Notes: generated by a model not told the origin, from the sequence alone. 6,671 nucleotides of DNA from Fidelibacterota bacterium (GCA_015658495.1 DQOT01000109.1:1-6671); one strand, 5' to 3'. Counted from the first letter of the stretch, positions 1 to 6,415 are shown. Made by a program: numbers and translations.

Positions 1-1053
1 ATTTGTATCCCCACTGGTTAATATATCTGATAAGGTGAGAACATCAAAAATATCAATGATTGGATTACCATTCATATCTGTATCTCCATTTACATTCCCC
101 AAGACATAAACGTTATCATTGCAGGTATCACAGGCATCGCCAACACCATCGCCATCCACATCAGACTGATCCGGGTTATACACATCCACGCAATTGTCGT
201 CCCAATTTAAGATACCGTCATCATCAACATCAGGATTCATATCATTAATATTGATTTGGTTTACCTGATAGATCTGCTTCGGGTTTCCATAATTCTGGAC
301 GATAGCAATAATCTTTACGCTGTCCGAAACCCAGGCATCACTGACATCAAAAGTTCCGGTAAATGTTTGGGATTCTCCGCTTGAACTAATAGTTAGATCT
401 AAACCATCAGTCGTAATCCAGTTTCTGGCAACATTCCTGGCATTATGATAAATCCCCACGGCACCCCAATAAGACCAGATATTATCCTCAACCACAAAAA
501 TATCAACTTGTTGATTCGTCGAACTCATATCTGCGTCCATCGTTACAGTCACATCATAGGTCACTTCATCATTTTCCTGATCAAACATGCCATTGATCTC
601 TATTTCATAAGGGGTTTCATCCCCCGCCATGCCATTATAAATAGTCATAAAGGCATTATACATAGGTCCCCAGTTAGCATTAGGGTAACCACCTACAGTT
701 GACTCCACACCGTTCCATTGGGAATGTGGAATGCCTCCAACACCATACATACCACCACGTTGGTTATATAGTGCTGGGAGATCGAAATCGGAACCGCCTG
801 GTGTATAGCCAGGATTATGCCATTCAATATTGACTAAAGTTTCCGGAAACTCATCTAACATTTCTGAAATCGCGAAACTCGCGGATGGACAGTAGGGTCA
901 GTTGAGCCCGGTAAAATCTTCTACAAAAACTCTCTGGGAGGATCGTGAAGCTGTTTCAACGATTATGCGTATCTCATCCATGGCCAGATCAACAGGGTCC
1001 AGCCTTTGTGCGAAAGGTAATGAGATAGCGAGAAGTAATAATATTTTTTTCAT
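1..1053 (-). CDS. Candidate secreted selenoprotein: Omp28-like thioredoxin-fold protein with UPYC motif, TSP3 and dockerin-like repeats (3' end cut by window edge)
   Basis: The frame starts at ATG 1053-1051 (Met-Lys-Lys, then a hydrophobic stretch ILLLLAISLPFA), a clear signal peptide. An ATG at 1062 and a TTG at 1098 are less likely starts. Residues about 45-56 read VFVEDFTGLN-TGA-PYCP. The TGA is codon 52, at the first Cys of a CxxC motif, giving UPYC with Cys55 as partner. The frame then stays open for 299 codons to base 1. Residues 53-116 continue a thioredoxin fold, with a probable cis-Pro loop GVGGIPHSQWNG (Pro109). Residues about 150-265 resemble the second part of Omp28-related proteins (HNARNVARNWI, IIAIVQNYG). 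Residues 275-311 form a thrombospondin type 3 calcium-binding repeat (DVDDDGILNWDDNC, then DVDGDGVGDACD). Residues about 317-348 are dockerin-like (NVNGDTDMNG...IDIFDVLTLSDIL). It begins 41 bases after the FlgO-like gene. I infer a surface or secreted thiol oxidoreductase with selenocysteine at U52. The alternatives are a nonsense mutation or a sequencing error. Confidence 0.82.
869..886 (-). promoter_or_regulatory. SECIS-like hairpin immediately downstream of the UGA
   Basis: Counting the U of UGA as 1, bases 15-32 of the RNA read AUCCGCGAGUUUCGCGAU. Pairs 18-30, 19-29, 20-28, 21-27 and 22-26 form a CGCGA/UCGCG stem closed by the loop G23-U24-U25. C17 is bulged, with U16-A31 and A15-U32 pairing below it. 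As recalled from the literature, the E. coli fdhF SECIS has its upper stem starting at position 18, a bulged U17, and G23 and U24 in the loop contacted by SelB. The loop here starts 20 bases after the UGA, inside the spacing known for bacterial SECIS elements. The match is structural; SelB binding is inferred. Confidence 0.72.
898..900 (-). other. In-frame TGA, probable selenocysteine codon (U52)
   Basis: The TGA replaces the first Cys of a glutaredoxin-style CPYC motif in a frame that is otherwise open from 1053 to 1. The next base is C, so the context is UGAC, which is known as a weak termination context and is also the context in E. coli fdhF. No other in-frame TGA interrupts this gene. 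TGA is not a general sense codon here: gltX and glnS encode their tryptophans with TGG, and TGA is a plausible stop at 1095-1097 and 6412-6414. Confidence 0.8.
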
Positions 1054-1094
1054 AACTCGCATTTTTCCAAATTGGTTAAAATTAGTTTGATTTA

Positions 1095-2414
1095 TCAAAG
1101 AAGCGGATCAAGGAAAGAATTAAGTTCATTTTCATTAACGAATTTTAAGCTAACATTACTCAAAGATTCAACCTCTGTTACAGGAAGAATAAATTCATAA
1201 ACGGCTTGAATCTCAACCGTTTCCATGGCCACCTGCAGGGACCACCCACCAATGGCGAAATCAATGAGGGGTGAAAATTGATGCTGCGGAACATAGAGAA
1301 CTTTATCACTGGTTCTGGTATGCCAATAGGTTTCCGGTGTATCCGCCACGACAATCAATGTATTCCTGTTTTGGTCGAAAATCCGTATGACAGGCACAAT
1401 GCGAAATGTCCCCGCTTTGATTGCATCTACATGTTTTTTGGGGAAATTGAAAGAATTCCGGTCGAAATAAAAAATCGTCAAGGTCCCATTTTGCTCCAGG
1501 CCTGTGTAGGGTAAGGTGCTCAACATATCTTTGATGATCTTATCTTTCAATTTGTAAACGACGGGGAAACGGACTGTCATATATAATTCATCATCCTCAT
1601 GATATTCAAATTCAGGACGTTGTAACTCCACATCATAGGGGTTCGTAAGGAGTTGATCCAGGACCGCGCCTAACATTATGGTATTGGCTGCATTTTCAGG
1701 ATTATCTTCCAACTTTCGATCCACATCAAAATCCAGGGTCCACTCTCCTGAAACAAACCGGGGAATGCCTTTTTTTGGTTGATCTTTATTTCGCACGCGT
1801 GCGCCCAAAAGGACATCCATGGATGCTTCTAATTCTGCGATTTGCTGATCCAGGTTGGAAGCTACTTTTTCAGATTGGACAGAAATAGGATGCCGTTTTT
1901 TAACTTCTTTTGGCTCAGTAAAAGCAGGGAATGGTGAAATCTTTGCCACAGGTTGACTTGGAAGATAAGGTGTGATCATTTGCTGGACCGCGGTCCCAAC
2001 TGCTTTGTTCAATGAGGCCATCTGGGTATACACTTCCATGATCTGTCTCACGGCTAATTCTTCCCAGGTTGCCACATCTACCACCTGGATCGAAACATGA
2101 ACTTTATCTAATTGCCGATTATACTTTCCCAGGATGAGGAGATTCCGTGAGCCACGAGGTTGTTTCAGCATCAGCGAACGGTCATTCATGATTACTTCAA
2201 GATCATCCTTGGTTTTCATCCGAACCCCATAATTGTTTTTCAATTCCTGTTGAACCATATCGGTCAATCCAGCCGCGATCCATTCCACTGCAGGATCATT
2301 TTGGATATTATCAAATGGGAGTAAATAGACATAGGTGTAGGGTCCCCTGCCAGATAGAATTGAAATAATAATAATTATGGGAAGGATTTTCCGCATCCGT
2401 AGGTTCGGTTTCAT
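1095..2414 (-). CDS. Putative exported protein with FlgO/TolB-N-like N-terminal domain
   Basis: This 439-residue protein starts at ATG 2414; Met7 (ATG at 2396) is an equally good start, directly before a hydrophobic export segment (residues 10-20, ILPIIIIISIL). Residues about 28-150 look like the FlgO/TolB amino-terminal type of domain: a strand YVYLLPFDNI, then an AAGLTDMVQQEL helix, then a strand-rich part (LLILGKYN, VHVSIQVVDV). Residues about 153-183 are a Pro/Lys-rich linker, and 184-204 (with LDQQIAELEASMDVLLG) a short helical, possibly coiled segment. The C-terminal half, about 215-439, is a strand-rich domain I do not recognise. The motif LSG before position 23 looks like a lipobox, but residue 23 is Arg, so lipidation is not supported. 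The gene follows glnS after 54 bases without a terminator and precedes the selenoprotein candidate by 41 bases. It ends with a double stop, TGA TAA. I infer a periplasmic or envelope location; the function is unknown. Confidence 0.75.
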   Translation of the reverse strand: MKPNLRMRKILPIIIIISILSGRGPYTYVYLLPFDNIQNDPAVEWIAAGLTDMVQQELKNNYGVRMKTKDDLEVIMNDRSLMLKQPRGSRNLLILGKYNRQLDKVHVSIQVVDVATWEELAVRQIMEVYTQMASLNKAVGTAVQQMITPYLPSQPVAKISPFPAFTEPKEVKKRHPISVQSEKVASNLDQQIAELEASMDVLLGARVRNKDQPKKGIPRFVSGEWTLDFDVDRKLEDNPENAANTIMLGAVLDQLLTNPYDVELQRPEFEYHEDDELYMTVRFPVVYKLKDKIIKDMLSTLPYTGLEQNGTLTIFYFDRNSFNFPKKHVDAIKAGTFRIVPVIRIFDQNRNTLIVVADTPETYWHTRTSDKVLYVPQHQFSPLIDFAIGGWSLQVAMETVEIQAVYEFILPVTEVESLSNVSLKFVNENELNSFLDPLL

Positions 2415-2468
2415 GAAGTCAAATTAGGGGTAATCAATGGTTTAATCCAGCCCAAAATACGGGTGAAT

Positions 2469-4148
2469 TTATTTCCCGATCTGTTTAAGAAATTTTGCCC
2501 AGGAATCCCGCAAAGAGACAGCACGATTGAAAACCAATTTCCCACGATTTGAATCTTTTTCATCTTTGATAAAATATCCATTTCGCTCAAATTGATACGT
2601 GCAATTCTCAGGATCAGTCAAGCTTGGTTCTAATTTTGAATTGGAAAGGGTTTTACAGGATTCCGAATTCAGATTCTGTAAAAATTCCCCACCCTTATCT
2701 GGATTTTCATTTAAGAATAATCGATCATACAAACGGATTTCAGCATTGACAGCATGGGGAACTGAAACCCAATGCAGGGTTCCTTTCACTTTCCGGCCGT
2801 CCGGTGCGGAACCGCCTTTTGTTTCCGGATCGTAGGTGCAACGCAATTCTACGATTTCACCATTTCCATTTTTGATAAGATCATGACAGGTAATGAAATA
2901 TGCATACCGAAGCCGCACTTCCCGTCCGGGTCCCAATCGGAAAAATTTTCGGGGCGGATCTTCCATAAAATCAGATTTTTCGATGAAAATTTCCCGTGAA
3001 AAAGGGATTTCCCGTTTCCCAGCACTTGGATCTTCAGGATTATTGATTGCTTCCAACATTTCGGTTTCACCGTCCGGATAATTAGTGATAACCACTTTCA
3101 GCGGGTTTAAAACACCCATGACCCGTGGCGCCCGTTTATTCAGGTCCTCACGAAGTGCATTTTCCAAGCGAATCACGTCAATGATTGAATCGCGTTTTGT
3201 CACGCCAACATCCTCAACAAAATTCCGAATCGATTCCGGCGTGTACCCACGCCGGCGTAAACCTGAAATAGTCGGCATCCTGGGGTCATCCCACCCCTCC
3301 ACATGATTCTCATCTACCAGTTGTTTCAACTTCCGTTTGCTCATAATCGTAAAATTCAAATTAAGTCGGGCAAACTCAATCTGATGTGGATGATAAACCC
3401 CTAATTGATCCAAATACCAATCATAAAGCGGGCGGTGGTCTTCAAACTCCAATGTGCAGATCGAATGTGTAATTTGTTCGATGGAATCTTCCAGGCCGTG
3501 CGCCCAATCATACATGGGATAAATACACCATTTATCTCCCGTGCGGTGGTGGGAAGCATGGAGGATCCGGTATAGGACAGGATCACGCATATTCAAATTC
3601 GGATTGGACATATCAATCTTTGCCCGAAGCACTTTTTCACCATTTCCAAATTCGCCCTTCATCATTCGATTAAAAAAATCCAGATTTTCGTCAACACTGC
3701 GATTTCGGAATGGGCTCTCTGTCCCGGGCTCATTCAATGTGCCACGTGTTTCCCGAATCTCGTCGCCAGTCAGATCGCAAACATAAGCATTTCCATCTTG
3801 GATTAACTGAACAGCAAAGTCATGCATTTGATCAAAATAATCGGACGCATAGAACAATCGGTCTTCCCAATCAAAGCCCAACCATTTTACATCATCGATG
3901 ATGGATTGGATATATTCCTCCTCTTCTTTCACCGGATTCGTATCATCAAACCGAAGATTACATTTTCCATTATTTTTTTCGGCTAATCCAAAATTCAGGC
4001 AAATGGATTTGGCATGACCAATATGAAGATATCCATTTGGTTCTGGAGGGAAACGGGTGTGAACACGATTGTCCCATTTCCCGGATGCATTGTCTTTGTC
4101 GATTATCTTTTGAATAAAATTGACTGCTTCAGTTTTGATTTCGTTCAT
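2469..4148 (-). CDS. glnS: Glutaminyl-tRNA synthetase
   Basis: This cytoplasmic class I synthetase attaches glutamine to tRNA-Gln using ATP. The protein has 559 residues, close to the 554 of the E. coli enzyme. The nucleotide-binding signature [16 protein letters not shown] is at residues 33-48, with HIGH at 42-45. The second class I signature IMSKRKLK has Met269-Ser-Lys-Arg272, almost the same position as in E. coli. The catalytic domain is followed by the beta-barrel anticodon-binding region (about 340-555). The PPEPNG and MSKRK variants identify GlnRS rather than GluRS. The start is ATG 4148-4146. It lies 3 bases after the gltX stop with no visible Shine-Dalgarno, which suggests translational coupling. 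Having glnS means the organism can charge tRNA-Gln directly instead of relying only on GatCAB amidation. Bacterial glnS is generally regarded as acquired from eukaryotes. Confidence 0.97.
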   Translation of the reverse strand: MNEIKTEAVNFIQKIIDKDNASGKWDNRVHTRFPPEPNGYLHIGHAKSICLNFGLAEKNNGKCNLRFDDTNPVKEEEEYIQSIIDDVKWLGFDWEDRLFYASDYFDQMHDFAVQLIQDGNAYVCDLTGDEIRETRGTLNEPGTESPFRNRSVDENLDFFNRMMKGEFGNGEKVLRAKIDMSNPNLNMRDPVLYRILHASHHRTGDKWCIYPMYDWAHGLEDSIEQITHSICTLEFEDHRPLYDWYLDQLGVYHPHQIEFARLNLNFTIMSKRKLKQLVDENHVEGWDDPRMPTISGLRRRGYTPESIRNFVEDVGVTKRDSIIDVIRLENALREDLNKRAPRVMGVLNPLKVVITNYPDGETEMLEAINNPEDPSAGKREIPFSREIFIEKSDFMEDPPRKFFRLGPGREVRLRYAYFITCHDLIKNGNGEIVELRCTYDPETKGGSAPDGRKVKGTLHWVSVPHAVNAEIRLYDRLFLNENPDKGGEFLQNLNSESCKTLSNSKLEPSLTDPENCTYQFERNGYFIKDEKDSNRGKLVFNRAVSLRDSWAKFLKQIGK

Positions 4149-4151
4149 GAT

Positions 4152-5549
4152 TTATAAATGATCTAATGCGTGTTTTATTCTTCGAATGCTTGCATCTTTA
4201 CCGATGAGTTCCATGATGGAAAAAAGAGATGGGCCGTTGATGGTGCCACACAAAGCAAGCCGAACCGGTTTCATTACTTTTCCGAATCCAAAGTCATTTT
4301 CCTCCATGAATGATTTCATGGTTTCTTGCAATGTGTCTGAATTCCAATCTTCAAGTGAGTCTAAAACTTGTTTTATAGATCCAACCATGTTTGGCGTGTC
4401 CTCCTTCCAGCTTTTACGAAGCGCTTTTTCATCAAATTCGATTGGGTCATTAAAATAATAATCGGATTGATCCACGAGTTCAACCAGAGATTTGGAGCGG
4501 CTTTTCATGAGATCAATAACACCGTTGCAAAAATCATTTGATTTAGTGGTTCCCCAGCCAACACTGATCTTTCTGATACCGGAAAGGATGTCCTTATTCG
4601 GTTGCAGGGCAAGGTGCAGTCCACTGATCCAATTCAGTTTCTTTTCATCAAAAACAGCGCCTTTTTTATGGACCTTTGATAAATCAAATTTCTTGATGAT
4701 TTCAGAAATGGACATAACTTCCTCTTCCGTCCCCGGATTCCATCCCAGTAAAGATAAATAATTCAATAACGCTTCCGGCTGATACCCCTCATCACGATAA
4801 GATTGAACTCCAGTTGCACCATGACGTTTGCTCAATCGTTTTTTATCATGCCCCAAAATCATAGGTAAATGTGCAAAGGTTGGCACATCCCAATTCAAAG
4901 CCTGGTACAAAAGGATTTGTTTGGGCGTATTGGAAATGTGATCTTCGCCACGGATCACATGGGTGATTCCCATATCATGGTCATCCACAACATTGGTGAG
5001 ATTGTAAACGGGACTGCCATCCGAACGGGCGATAATGAAATCATCAATTTCAGAATGCGCCACAGAAATATCACCATGTATCATGTCATTAAAGGACGTT
5101 CCTCCTTCTTCCGGTGTATTAAGACGAATCGTGAAAGGCGATCCTTTTTCCAATTCTGTATCGATATCAGTTTGATTCCGATCCCGCCAAATCCCCGGAT
5201 ATGAATAGGAACCGGTCTCTTCCCTTTTTTTATCTAATGCTTCTTTAGTGGCGAAGCATCGATATACATTTCCGGACTGGAGCAACAGATGGATTGTTTC
5301 TTTATAGCTGTCGGTTCTTCGGGATTGGTACACAAGATCTTCATCCCAAGTTAAGCCAAGCCAAGTCATGGATTCACAGATTTGATCGGTGAATTCTTGT
5401 TTGGATCTTTCCAAGTCGGTATCTTCAATTCGGATTAAAAACTGACCGTTATTTTTCCGGGCAAATAAATAATTAAAGAGGGCTGTCCTGGCACCACCGA
5501 TGTGGAGTTGTCCGGTGGGACTTGGGGCAAATCTGACGCGTGGATTCAA
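4152..5549 (-). CDS. gltX: Glutamyl-tRNA synthetase
   Basis: This cytoplasmic class I enzyme charges tRNA-Glu, which also feeds tetrapyrrole synthesis in organisms using glutamyl-tRNA reductase. The protein has 465 residues, the usual bacterial size. The signature RFAPSPTGQLHIGGARTALF is at residues 6-25 (HIGG at 16-19), and the KLSKR loop appears as RLSKR at 238-242, followed by HGATGV. The C-terminal alpha-helical anticodon-binding region is present (about 320-465). The zinc-type CxC seen in some GluRS is absent around YRCFATKE. The start is a TTG (5549-5547): an in-frame TAA lies six codons upstream (5565-5567), and no ATG or GTG fits before the conserved PRVRFAPSPTG. There is no clear Shine-Dalgarno. 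It heads a likely operon with glnS. Confidence 0.97.
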   Translation of the reverse strand: MNPRVRFAPSPTGQLHIGGARTALFNYLFARKNNGQFLIRIEDTDLERSKQEFTDQICESMTWLGLTWDEDLVYQSRRTDSYKETIHLLLQSGNVYRCFATKEALDKKREETGSYSYPGIWRDRNQTDIDTELEKGSPFTIRLNTPEEGGTSFNDMIHGDISVAHSEIDDFIIARSDGSPVYNLTNVVDDHDMGITHVIRGEDHISNTPKQILLYQALNWDVPTFAHLPMILGHDKKRLSKRHGATGVQSYRDEGYQPEALLNYLSLLGWNPGTEEEVMSISEIIKKFDLSKVHKKGAVFDEKKLNWISGLHLALQPNKDILSGIRKISVGWGTTKSNDFCNGVIDLMKSRSKSLVELVDQSDYYFNDPIEFDEKALRKSWKEDTPNMVGSIKQVLDSLEDWNSDTLQETMKSFMEENDFGFGKVMKPVRLALCGTINGPSLFSIMELIGKDASIRRIKHALDHL

Positions 5550-5601
5550 GGTTGAATTAAAGAATTAATTTGTTTGTAATAGTCGGGAAATTACCTTTCC
5601 C

Positions 5602-5607
5602 ATTATA
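5602..5607 (-). promoter_or_regulatory. Possible -10 box upstream of gltX
   Basis: The minus strand carries a perfect TATAAT within GCTTATAATGGG, about 52 bases before the gltX TTG codon. The sequence 17 bases upstream (CATCTT) is a poor -35 match and lies in a hairpin, so this is a sigma-70-style guess from one box only. If real, it would give a leader of about 45 bases. Confidence 0.35.
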
Positions 5608-5610
5608 AGC

Positions 5611-5635
5611 AAAAAAGCACCATAAAGATGCTTTT
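5611..5635 (-). terminator. Possible intrinsic terminator or attenuator hairpin before gltX
   Basis: On the minus strand AAAAGCA pairs with TGCTTTT (7 bp; arms 5629-5635 and 5613-5619) around a 9-base loop, ending in a run of six T (5616-5611). The U-tract partly overlaps the 3' arm. It could end transcripts from the tRNA side or act as an attenuator ahead of gltX. It lies just upstream of the TATAAT box. Confidence 0.45.
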
Positions 5636-5669
5636 AATGCTCTGTCGTGATCTTCAAGATTGCGGAAAC

Positions 5670-5689
5670 ATCCAACAAGGATGTTGGAT
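5670..5689 (-). repeat. Perfect inverted repeat, 8-bp arms with 4-base loop
   Basis: ATCCAACA (5670-5677) pairs exactly with TGTTGGAT (5682-5689) around AGGA. A second, mutually exclusive fold (ACATCC 5669-5674 with GGATGT 5680-5685) is possible in the same bases. No T-run follows on either strand, so it is not a terminator. It may be an RNA hairpin, a repressor operator or a dispersed repeat; the window does not decide between these. Confidence 0.5.
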
Positions 5690-5718
5690 ACACTCATTAC
5701 ATATATATACCCCATGGC

Positions 5719-5756
5719 AAAAAATAAGAAAAGCCCCGAAGTAATTTGGAGCTTTT
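5719..5756 (-). terminator. Intrinsic terminator after the serine tRNA pair
   Basis: The minus strand reads AAAAGCTCC, a 10-base loop, then GGGGCTTTT (9 bp with one G-T pair; arms 5748-5756 and 5729-5737), followed by CTTATTTTTT. It begins 8 bases past the end of tRNA-Ser(UGA), where a terminator for the tRNA transcript is expected. Confidence 0.75.
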
Positions 5757-5764
5757 TTCATGAG

Positions 5765-5853
5765 CGGAGGGGGAGGGATTCGAACCCCCGAAGGGTATAA
5801 ACCCTTGCTGGTTTTCAAGACCAGTGCATTCAGCCAGGCTCTGCCACCCCTCC
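5765..5853 (-). tRNA. tRNA-Ser (anticodon UGA)
   Basis: This is an 89-base cloverleaf with a long class II variable arm, as serine tRNAs have. The acceptor stem is GGAGGGG/CCCCTCC with discriminator G. The anticodon stem CTGGT/ACCAG encloses the loop CTTGAAA, giving anticodon UGA (5815-5817), which reads UCA and, by wobble, other UCN codons. The T loop is TTCGAAT. The 3' CCA is not encoded. It lies 19 bases after tRNA-Ser(GGA) and before a strong terminator, so the two are probably processed from one transcript. Confidence 0.96.
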
Positions 5854-5872
5854 GGGTGTATAAATGAAAGTG

Positions 5873-5960
5873 CGGAGAGAGTGGGATTCGAACCCACGTT
5901 ACGCTATGAACGTAAACACGCTTTCCAAGCGTGCGCCTTCAGCCACTCGGCCACCTCTCC
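5873..5960 (-). tRNA. tRNA-Ser (anticodon GGA)
   Basis: This is an 88-base class II cloverleaf. The acceptor stem is GGAGAGG/TCTCTCC (one G-U pair) with discriminator G. The anticodon stem CACGC/GCGTG encloses the loop TTGGAAA, giving anticodon GGA, which reads UCC and UCU. There is a long variable arm (ACGTTCATAGCGT region), the T stem is GTGGG/CCCAC and the T loop TTCGAAT. CCA is not encoded. It is first of the tandem serine tRNA pair, 38 bases after the stop of the small upstream gene. Confidence 0.96.
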
Positions 5961-5986
5961 AAAAAAGAAAAAGTTTATTCTTTTTC
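5961..5986 (-). terminator. Possible weak AT-rich terminator after the small acidic-tail gene
   Basis: On the minus strand GAAAAAG pairs perfectly with CTTTTTC (arms 5980-5986 and 5967-5973) around a 6-base loop and runs into six T (5966-5961). The stem is almost all A-T, so it may only partly terminate. The tRNA genes start directly after it. Confidence 0.45.
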
Positions 5987-5998
5987 GTCTGTGGTGTC

Positions 5999-6355
5999 TT
6001 ATTGCGCTTCTTCAGAACTTTGTTCTGCCGAAGGCTCTTCTATTGATTCTTCAACGGGTGCATCAACTGTAGGTATATCAACAGTTTTATCTGCAATCTC
6101 AGCAACTTTTTCTTCTACGGGTGCTTCCGCTACTTCAAATTCAGAAAGATCAATATCGGCGAGGTTTGCAACTTCATCCATACGCTTAAGTGCCACGTCA
6201 AGTTGTTCATTTTTTTTGGTGCGAACCATTTGTTCGTTGAAGCGCCATTGTCCTGTTTTTTCGGACCGTACACTTTTTACATATTTGACATAAACTGCAT
6301 CTATTTCTTTTGAACCCGCAGCTTTGTCAGCAAAACTTTTTTGTTTTTTTACCAT
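5999..6355 (-). CDS. Small protein with basic N-terminus and acidic tail; faintly DUF4295-like
   Basis: This 118-residue protein starts at ATG 6355 behind an AGGAG ribosome site. Residues 1-60 are basic and likely folded (MVKKQKSFADKAAGS...YVKSVRSEKTGQWRFNEQMV). The core pattern VKSxRSEKTGxWxFxExMV recalls the short Bacteroidetes family DUF4295 (VKSPKTGAYTFxE), but that is similarity by eye only and that family is usually about 50 residues. Residues about 75-118 form a low-complexity tail rich in Glu, Ala, Pro and Val (VAEAPVEEKVAEIADK, EEPSAEQSSEEAQ), probably disordered. There is no signal peptide or membrane segment, so it should be cytoplasmic. The basic head and acidic tail suggest nucleic-acid or ribosome contact, but this is inference. 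It lies 56 bases after the CBS gene and 38 before a serine tRNA. Confidence 0.75.
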   Translation of the reverse strand: MVKKQKSFADKAAGSKEIDAVYVKYVKSVRSEKTGQWRFNEQMVRTKKNEQLDVALKRMDEVANLADIDLSEFEVAEAPVEEKVAEIADKTVDIPTVDAPVEESIEEPSAEQSSEEAQ

Positions 6356-6365
6356 TTTTTAAATT

Positions 6366-6370
6366 CTCCT
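6366..6370 (-). promoter_or_regulatory. Shine-Dalgarno site of the small acidic-tail gene
   Basis: AGGAG lies 10 bases before ATG 6355 (AGGAGAA leaves 8). It supports this start and is the only clear Shine-Dalgarno in the window; gltX, glnS and the FlgO-like gene have none. Confidence 0.6.
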
Positions 6371-6386
6371 AGGAAATAAGCCGGCG

Positions 6387-6415
6387 AATTTATCAACCAA
6401 TCGATCCAAACTCAA
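6387..6415 (-). promoter_or_regulatory. Weak candidate promoter for the small acidic-tail gene
   Basis: TTGAGT (6415-6410), a 17-base spacer and TAAATT (6392-6387) fit a sigma-70 layout loosely. The -35 overlaps the stop codon of the CBS gene. Both boxes are imperfect, and the gene could equally be read from the upstream transcript. Confidence 0.25.

Noticed and set aside
60..702. Plus-strand His/Pro-rich and Ile-rich open frames
   Set aside because: They are antisense shadows of the Asp-rich calcium-binding repeats and the Omp28-like domain on the minus strand; the compositions are artefacts of the reverse frame.
1..861. Pseudogene, or a gene starting at ATG 861
   Set aside because: A start at 861 would cut into the thioredoxin fold and drop signal peptide and active site. 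A pseudogene would be expected to carry further lesions, but 299 codons after the TGA are intact. It cannot be fully excluded.
898..900. TGA reassigned to Trp or Gly in this genome
   Set aside because: gltX, glnS and the other genes encode tryptophan with TGG and have no internal TGA, and TGA acts as a sensible stop at 1095-1097 and 6412-6414.
898..1098. A separate short gene of 66 codons ending at the TGA, or a TTG start at 1098
   Set aside because: The frame continues past the TGA with coherent domains, so the short frame is the 5' part of the selenoprotein candidate. The TTG at 1098 overlaps the upstream stop and puts non-conserved residues before the signal peptide.
2599..5204. Numerous 60-110 codon open frames inside glnS and gltX, on both strands
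   Set aside because: All lie within strongly supported synthetase genes in other frames and show no domain or start signal of their own.
5765..5853. tRNA whose plus-strand anticodon-loop bases read TCA, suggesting selC (tRNA-Sec) near the selenoprotein
   Set aside because: The gene is on the minus strand, so the anticodon is UGA. Length, a normal 7-bp acceptor stem and a 5-bp T stem fit tRNA-Ser(UGA). It is not tRNA-Sec.
5697..5897. Minus-strand open frame of 66 codons across the tRNA-Ser(UGA) gene, and plus-strand frames 5824-6293
   Set aside because: They overlap the tRNA genes and the small acidic-tail gene. The ESAERVGFEPTL and WDSNPRYAM strings are the well-known spurious translations of tRNA T arms.
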